Assembly: GCA_002503595.1 (NCBI GenBank)
Contig: DASC01000056.1
Location: 1-8,486, forward strand
Origin: Candidatus Methanogaster sp. UBA203
Lineage (GTDB): Archaea; Halobacteriota; Methanosarcinia; Methanosarcinales; Methanogasteraceae
Reading direction: 5' to 3'
Length of the DNA stretch: 8,486 nucleotides
The notes beneath the pieces are model-generated. The model had not been told where the DNA came from. It made no database searches and saw nothing but the letters and a program-made list of their open reading frames with translations. Each line of letters starts with the position of its first letter. Within the stretch, counting starts at the first letter, position 1. The translations under genes were made by a program, and so were the position numbers. Below are positions 5,054 to 8,486 of this stretch, piece after piece.

Positions 5054-5977
5054 CTACCCATCGCACTGAGGCGGGATCACCGTCATCAGTAGCGCTTTTT
5101 GCGCGTGCAGCCGGTTCTCTGCCTGATCCAGCACAACCGAATGCTCGCCATCCAGCACCTCGGCAGAGATCTCCTGCCCGCGATGCGCTGGCAGGCAGTG
5201 GAGCACGATACAATCGGATTTTGCATGACCCAACAGATCGTTGTTGATCTGGAAACGGGAAAAATCCCGGAGGCGCTTCTCTTCTTCCTTCTCATCCCCC
5301 ATCGATACCCAGACATCGGTGTACAACACGTCAGCGCCGGACGCTGCCTCGATCGGGTCATCTGTGATCGAGAGATCGCTTCCGAGTTCGTTAGCACGAG
5401 CCACGATCCCTGCATCCGGCTCGTATCCGGCAGGGCACGCTACCGAGAGGTTCATGCCGGTTATTGCGCTTCCAAGTATCAGTGAGTTGCAGACATTGTT
5501 CCCATCCCCGATCCACGCGATGCGCAAGCCCTCAAAATTCCCTTTACGTTCCCGGATGGTCAGCAGATCTGCAAGCAACTGGCACGGATGCTCCATATCA
5601 GAGAGCGCATTGATCACAGGGATATCTGCGCATCTTGCAAGTTCGCGTACGGTCTCGTGGCGGTAAACCCGCGCCATGATCACGTGGACGTATCTGGAGA
5701 GCACGCTTGCAGTATCGCAGATCGTCTCGCTCCGTCCTAGCTGGAGATCGGCGTGATTCAGGTAGAGCGCATGTCCCCCGAGTTCGGTCATCGCAACCTC
5801 GAAGGAAACCCTTGTGCGTGTGGACGGCTTTTCAAAGATCATGGCAAGACTCGTGCCTTTGAGCGCATCCATGTACTGACCGCGCCTCTCTTTCATCCGG
5901 GCAGCCAGATCGAGGAGCTCGTATATCTCCTCGCGCCTCATGTCGGATATGGAGATGAGATGCATCATGCGCTTCAT
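5054..5977 (-). CDS. argF: ornithine carbamoyltransferase
   Basis: Makes citrulline from ornithine and carbamoyl phosphate in arginine biosynthesis; a cytoplasmic trimer or higher oligomer in the family. The 307-residue product is the usual length. It has Phe-Glu-Lys-Pro-Ser-Thr-Arg-Thr-Arg (48-56, carbamoyl phosphate site), His-Pro-Cys-Gln (130-133), Gly-Asp-Gly-Asn-Asn-Val-Cys-Asn-Ser (157-165), Asp-Val-Trp-Val-Ser-Met-Gly (221-227, the ornithine loop that separates it from aspartate carbamoyltransferase) and His-Cys-Leu-Pro-Ala-His-Arg-Gly (260-267). The reading frame is open for 53 more codons upstream, but these lie in map in another frame. ATG at 5977 has GAGGT about 8 bases upstream and overlaps the map stop as ATGA. 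ATGs at codons 4 and 5 are alternatives. Translational coupling to map is likely. Confidence 0.95.
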   Translation of the reverse strand: MKRMMHLISISDMRREEIYELLDLAARMKERRGQYMDALKGTSLAMIFEKPSTRTRVSFEVAMTELGGHALYLNHADLQLGRSETICDTASVLSRYVHVIMARVYRHETVRELARCADIPVINALSDMEHPCQLLADLLTIRERKGNFEGLRIAWIGDGNNVCNSLILGSAITGMNLSVACPAGYEPDAGIVARANELGSDLSITDDPIEAASGADVLYTDVWVSMGDEKEEEKRLRDFSRFQINNDLLGHAKSDCIVLHCLPAHRGQEISAEVLDGEHSVVLDQAENRLHAQKALLMTVIPPQCDG

Positions 5978-6864
5978 GCAGTGGTGACCTCGCAGCCGTT
6001 CTCGGTGACGATCACGGTATGCTCTGCCTGAGACACAAGCGCACCGGTGACCTCCCGCAGGATAGGATATGGTTTGATGAGTCCTGCTTTTGTCAGTTGC
6101 CTGAATGTGAGATCGATCTTCTCTCCGGAAAACCATCTTCTCGCAAACGGGAGGGTTTTATACTCCATCATCTCCGCGAGCAGTTTCCTTGCTCTTGGAA
6201 TGCGCGGAAGTGGGGGGTTTTCTGTCGTAACGTGGTAAATCTCCCATCTCGTTGCATCCCTGACCTTCCCTTCTCCCTCAGTCGCGAACGGCTCGATTGC
6301 GACCACCTGCCCCTCGTAAAGCACAGTTCCGGTGCGTGTATGTATGTTCGGGATGCTTGGTGGAGCATGTGCCTGATATTGTGCGAGTCCGTGCCCTGTG
6401 AGGTTTGAGATCGGCCTGTATCCGAACTCACCAATCGTCTCCTCGATTGCCGCCCCTATCTCTCTTGTATCGATTCCGGCGTGGATCACACCGATTGCAC
6501 TCTCAAGTGCTGCTCTCGACGCGTCCACGAGTTCAGGATGGTCTGAAAGATCAACCGTCATGGCAGAATCCGCGATATATCCATCGACGTGGACCCCGAT
6601 GTCGAGTTTTACCATATCCTCGCCGAATACCGCTGTATCGTCTGTGCCGGGAGTGTAGTGCGCAGCATCCTCGTTTAGCGAAAGGTTGCACGGAAATGCA
6701 GGCTGTCCGCCGAGATCGCGTATAAGATTCTCTGAAAAGACCGCGATCTCAAGGATGCTCGCTCCGACTGTTATTCTCTTTGCGGTCTGCTCCCGCACCT
6801 CTGCAAGGATCTTTCCCGCCTGCCGATACTTTCCGATCTCTTCAGATGTATAATATGTGTTCAT
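5974..6864 (-). CDS. map: methionine aminopeptidase, type II (archaeal)
   Basis: Removes the initiator methionine from new proteins using two metal ions. The 296-residue product matches the length of archaeal type II enzymes. The five metal ligands are present: D88 (Lys-Leu-Asp-Ile-Gly), D99 (Ile-Ala-Asp-Ser-Ala), H158 (Thr-Gly-His-Gly), E191 (Ile-Glu-Pro-Phe-Ala) and E281 (Ala-Glu-His-Thr). H69 in Ala-His-Tyr-Thr-Pro is the expected substrate-side histidine. The type II helical insert lies between H158 and E281, at about 222-275. ATG at 6864 is preceded by AGGGGT; an upstream TTG (6924) would place the start inside the histone terminator and is rejected. No proper TATA box is seen within 60 bases, so expression may come from read-through of the histone unit. 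Its stop overlaps the argF start by 4 bases. Confidence 0.95.
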   Translation of the reverse strand: MNTYYTSEEIGKYRQAGKILAEVREQTAKRITVGASILEIAVFSENLIRDLGGQPAFPCNLSLNEDAAHYTPGTDDTAVFGEDMVKLDIGVHVDGYIADSAMTVDLSDHPELVDASRAALESAIGVIHAGIDTREIGAAIEETIGEFGYRPISNLTGHGLAQYQAHAPPSIPNIHTRTGTVLYEGQVVAIEPFATEGEGKVRDATRWEIYHVTTENPPLPRIPRARKLLAEMMEYKTLPFARRWFSGEKIDLTFRQLTKAGLIKPYPILREVTGALVSQAEHTVIVTENGCEVTTA

Positions 6865-6872
6865 GATACCCC

Positions 6873-6913
6873 TAAAAAATAAGACCGCCCGCAACGATTG
6901 ATTCGCCGGGCGG
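6873..6913 (-). terminator. GC-rich hairpin plus U-run downstream of the histone gene
   Basis: A 7-base stem CCGCCCG/CGGGCGG (minus-strand arms 6913-6907 and 6891-6885, 15-base loop) is followed on the minus strand by TCTTATTTTTT. It resembles an intrinsic terminator. In archaea the U-run is the main signal; the hairpin may protect the mRNA end. It lies only about 10 bases before the map ATG, so partial read-through would still feed map-argF. Confidence 0.6.
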
Positions 6914-6920
6914 CAAGCGT

Positions 6921-6947
6921 TCAAACTGGAATTTCAGTCCAGTTTGA
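6921..6947. repeat. perfect 10-base inverted repeat across the histone stop codon
   Basis: TCAAACTGGA (6921-6930) and TCCAGTTTGA (6938-6947) are exact reverse complements around a 7-base loop that holds the histone TGA. In the mRNA this forms a hairpin from the last codons into the 3' untranslated region, just before the terminator hairpin. Confidence 0.85.
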
Positions 6948-7161
6948 GTATATCAAGTGCTCTGTTGATGTCTTCTGCCTTAACCGTCTTTCTGCCCGCG
7001 TGTTTCGTCTCGATAATCGCTTCCTTAGCGATTTTCATTCCGATCGCTTCGAGTTCCTCGGTCAAAGCGCTGCGTGCTGATTCGCTGACCCTGATGTCGC
7101 CTTCGGATGCAGCCCGTATGAGTCGCTCAACTGGAGCCAATGGTAGTATTTTCTTTGCCAT
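6934..7161 (-). CDS. archaeal histone (HMf-like)
   Basis: Small DNA-wrapping protein with a single histone fold, acting as dimers that stack into larger nucleoprotein particles. The 75-residue product has Leu-Pro-Leu-Ala-Pro-Val-Glu-Arg-Leu-Ile-Arg near the N-terminus, an Ile-Arg-Val-Ser-Glu-Ser-Ala-Arg loop-helix, the long central helix, and the family signature Lys-His-Ala-Gly-Arg-Lys-Thr-Val-Lys-Ala-Glu-Asp-Ile at 53-65. It is a few residues longer than HMfB, mainly at the N-terminus (Met-Ala-Lys-Lys-Ile) and the C-terminus. ATG at 7161 has a full Shine-Dalgarno GGAGGT (7175-7170) 8 bases upstream, which suggests strong translation. It is transcribed away from pyrD, and its 3' end carries two hairpins. 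Confidence 0.95.
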   Translation of the reverse strand: MAKKILPLAPVERLIRAASEGDIRVSESARSALTEELEAIGMKIAKEAIIETKHAGRKTVKAEDINRALDILKLD

Positions 7162-7233
7162 TTGTTCTTACCTCCTTTTGTGGTATGATTCCGTCCGCAA
7201 TCGAACGGTATGTGTTCGGTTTCATGCACCGAC

Positions 7234-7293
7234 ACCAAGCATAGAATTATGCACAGAATAGACCCCTATTCTATGATCATATCCATACTTGGT
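7234..7293. repeat. large interrupted palindrome between histone and pyrD
   Basis: The outer arm ACCAAGCATAGAATTATG (7234-7251) pairs with 7278-7293, with two mismatches and a 2-base bulge. An inner perfect 7-base pair lies at AGAATAG (7255-7261) and CTATTCT (7266-7272), spacer 4. An alternative perfect 8-base pairing is CATAGAAT (7240-7247) with ATTCTATG (7268-7275). It could be an operator for a dimeric regulator, or fold as RNA in the histone leader if transcription starts near 7303. Confidence 0.75.
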
Positions 7294-7325
7294 ATTGCTA
7301 TGAACTTACTTTTTGAAATAAGTCC

Positions 7326-7341
7326 TATATATACTTTTTGA
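7326..7341 (-). promoter_or_regulatory. possible histone promoter (TATATATA with A-rich BRE)
   Basis: TATATATA is its own reverse complement, so direction rests on the BRE. On the minus strand CAAAAAG precedes it directly, a good BRE. On the plus side only AAGTCC does. Read leftwards it predicts a start near 7303 and a ~140-base histone leader containing the palindrome. It might also fire towards pyrD. Confidence 0.4.
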
Positions 7342-7373
7342 TCCACATCTGCGCAACATTGAAAAATATCTTT

Positions 7374-7388
7374 GAGAAATTTAATTTA
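7374..7388 (+). promoter_or_regulatory. possible pyrD promoter
   Basis: GAGAAA followed by TTTAATTTA resembles BRE plus TATA on the plus strand. The predicted start is near 7409, giving a ~74-base leader before the pyrD ATG. The stronger TATATATA at 7326-7333 is an alternative. Confidence 0.4.
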
Positions 7389-7482
7389 TGATCTCCTGAC
7401 ATGATGAATCATGCCGTAAAGAAATTCATTGAAAAGATTCATAGAAACGATCATAAGATATTGGAACGAAGGGGGATTGAAC

Positions 7483-8373
7483 ATGATAACCATAACGGGG
7501 CTGAAACTTGCGAACCCCACGATCCTCGCCGCTGGAATCCTCGGCAGTACTGGCGCATCGCTCCTGCGAGTTGCAGGCAGCGGCGCAGGCGCAGTCGTCA
7601 CAAAATCGATCGGATGCGCGCCCAATTCCGGGCATCCGAACCCGAGCGTGGTCGAAACCGAATGTGGTTTCCTTAACGCGCTCGGTCTGCCGAATCCAGG
7701 ATATCAACAATATCGCGAAGAGCTGGTGACCGCAAAGAAAGGCAGAGTTCCTGTGATTGCGAGTATCTTCGGCGGAAACGCATCCGAATTCGTTGAGGTT
7801 GCGCTCGGACTCTCTGATCTTGCGGACGGGATCGAACTGAACCTCAGCTGCCCGCACGCAGGCAGATACGGCGCGTCCATTGGCATCGACCCGTCTCTTG
7901 TCCGGGAGATCACATCTGCGGTCAAGGACGCGGTTGACATGCCGGTCTGGGCGAAACTGACGCCGAATGTCACAGATATCACAGAGATCGGGCTTTCCGC
8001 ACAGGAAGGAGGCGCGGATGCCGTTGTTGCCATCAATACCGTGCGTGCAATGGCTATCGACATCGAATCTGGATTTCCAATACTTGGCAACCGGTTCGGC
8101 GGACTTTCAGGTACTGCGATCAAGCCGATTGCCGTGAAATGCGTCTACGATCTGTATGCTGCGCTCGACATACCAATAATCGGGGTTGGCGGGATCTCTA
8201 CGTGGCAGGATGCGGTCGAGATGATGATGGCTGGAGCAAGCGCTGTACAGGTCGGGTCTGCGGTGTGCGGGGGAATCTCGGTCTTTGCAGAGATTGCGGA
8301 TGGGATCCAGGATTACTGCCGGATGCACGGACAGGAGGTCTCGGATATCTGCGGGATCGCGCATGAGATGTAG
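7483..8373 (+). CDS. pyrD: dihydroorotate dehydrogenase, class 1B catalytic subunit type
   Basis: Oxidises dihydroorotate to orotate with FMN in pyrimidine biosynthesis; a cytoplasmic TIM-barrel enzyme. The 296-residue product has the FMN-side lysine K41 (Val-Val-Thr-Lys-Ser), Asn-Ala-Leu-Gly-Leu-Pro-Asn-Pro-Gly (65-73), Asn-Leu-Ser-Cys-Pro-His (120-125) with C123 in the active-site base position, K158 (Ala-Lys-Leu-Thr), N185, Gly-Gly-Leu-Ser-Gly-Thr-Ala-Ile-Lys-Pro (206-215) and the phosphate-binding Gly-Val-Gly-Gly-Ile (234-238). The Cys, rather than Ser, puts it in class 1. Length and sequence fit type B, which normally works with the electron-transfer subunit PyrK. No pyrK is in this window. 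ATG at 7483 is preceded by AGGGGGAT 6 bases upstream; an in-frame TTG at 7429 is rejected. It is the only plus-strand gene. Confidence 0.94.
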   Translation: MITITGLKLANPTILAAGILGSTGASLLRVAGSGAGAVVTKSIGCAPNSGHPNPSVVETECGFLNALGLPNPGYQQYREELVTAKKGRVPVIASIFGGNASEFVEVALGLSDLADGIELNLSCPHAGRYGASIGIDPSLVREITSAVKDAVDMPVWAKLTPNVTDITEIGLSAQEGGADAVVAINTVRAMAIDIESGFPILGNRFGGLSGTAIKPIAVKCVYDLYAALDIPIIGVGGISTWQDAVEMMMAGASAVQVGSAVCGGISVFAEIADGIQDYCRMHGQEVSDICGIAHEM

Positions 8374-8486
8374 TATCGATAGATGCAAGGATTCGGAATA
8401 GCGGGACACGGTCGATACAGTCTTTCCAGACATTAGAAAAATCGTAACTACTCAAGTATGCTGATTGGTCTCCCGATTGCGATCCT
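8374..8486. other. window edge after pyrD, no confident gene
   Basis: Two short possibilities reach the edge. On the minus strand 8486-8448 reads 12 codons ending Gly-Arg-Pro-Ile-Ser-Ile-Leu-Glu then TAG, which could be the end of a convergent gene. On the plus strand an ATG at 8458 opens nine codons (Met-Leu-Ile-Gly-Leu-Pro) without a ribosome binding site. They overlap, so at most one is real. A 7-base inverted repeat, GTATCGA (8373-8379) and TCGATAC (8412-8418), follows the pyrD stop; there is no clear U-run after it. Confidence 0.3.

Larger units (their letters stand above)
7162..7482. other. 321-base divergent intergenic region, histone(-)/pyrD(+)
   Basis: No gene seen. It holds the histone ribosome binding site (7170-7175), an imperfect hairpin (GTGTTCGGT 7212-7220 with ACCGACAC 7228-7235), a large interrupted palindrome (7234-7293), a self-complementary TATATATA (7326-7333), a second AT-rich box (7380-7388), and near-repeats ATTCATTGAAA (7424-7434) and ATTCATAGAAA (7437-7447) shortly before pyrD. 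An ATG-initiated frame from 7401 overlaps pyrD in another frame and is treated as chance. Confidence 0.7.

Noticed and set aside
5054..6136. argF with a 53-residue N-terminal extension
   Set aside because: The extension lies within map in another frame, is Arg/His-rich and unlike the family; ATG 5977 has a ribosome binding site and gives the standard length.
5974..6924. map starting at TTG 6924
   Set aside because: The extra 20 codons cover the histone terminator hairpin; ATG 6864 gives the usual archaeal length.
7401..7676. plus-strand ORF beginning ATG at 7401 before pyrD
   Set aside because: The first ~27 residues look protein-like, but there is no ribosome binding site and the frame runs out of phase through the conserved start of pyrD.

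Overview
The window is archaeal and most likely euryarchaeal (methanogen or ANME-type). It encodes a topoisomerase VI A subunit, an HMf-type histone, a short type II methionine aminopeptidase of the archaeal form, and a tRNA-Lys without an encoded CCA. It also shows AT-rich TATA boxes roughly 25-35 bases ahead of genes. I cannot name the genus from sequence alone.

Layout: nearly everything up to 7161 lies on the minus strand, so it reads right to left. From the right, histone (7161-6934), map (6864-5974) and argF (5977-5054) follow each other; map and argF overlap by 4 bases. Then come tRNA-Lys(CUU) (4998-4925) and a HesB/IscA-like protein (4899-4588). A secreted or membrane-anchored protein of unknown function (4519-3527) sits 1 base ahead of mobA (3525-2920). 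Next is a hicBA toxin-antitoxin pair (2824-2074). Last are top6A (2035-953) and cobS (952-125), directly abutting. On the plus strand, after a 321-base divergent intergenic region, lies pyrD (7483-8373). The window edges (1-124 and 8374-8486) hold no gene I can call.

The most interesting part is 2074-2824. The hicBA operon has been hit twice by short non-coding elements with terminal inverted repeats. A 192-base element (2388-2579) sits in the 3' end of hicB between perfect 9-base direct repeats. Because 192 + 9 = 201, it keeps the frame and adds 67 residues before the native C-terminal six. A second, 157-base element (2106-2262) with a strong internal hairpin splits hicA just before its catalytic Gly-Ser-His motif, and the hicA 3' half is missing. 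The toxin is therefore dead while the antitoxin reading frame is still open. The wreckage forms the 5' region of top6A, where topoisomerase VI B is often found in euryarchaea.

The rest is housekeeping: cobalamin lower-ligand assembly (cobS), molybdenum cofactor nucleotidylation (mobA), arginine synthesis (argF), pyrimidine synthesis (pyrD), N-terminal methionine removal (map), chromatin (histone), and DNA decatenation (top6A). Second points of interest are a large interrupted palindrome between the histone and pyrD promoters, paired hairpins at the histone 3' end, and an IscA-like protein with an altered cysteine set.
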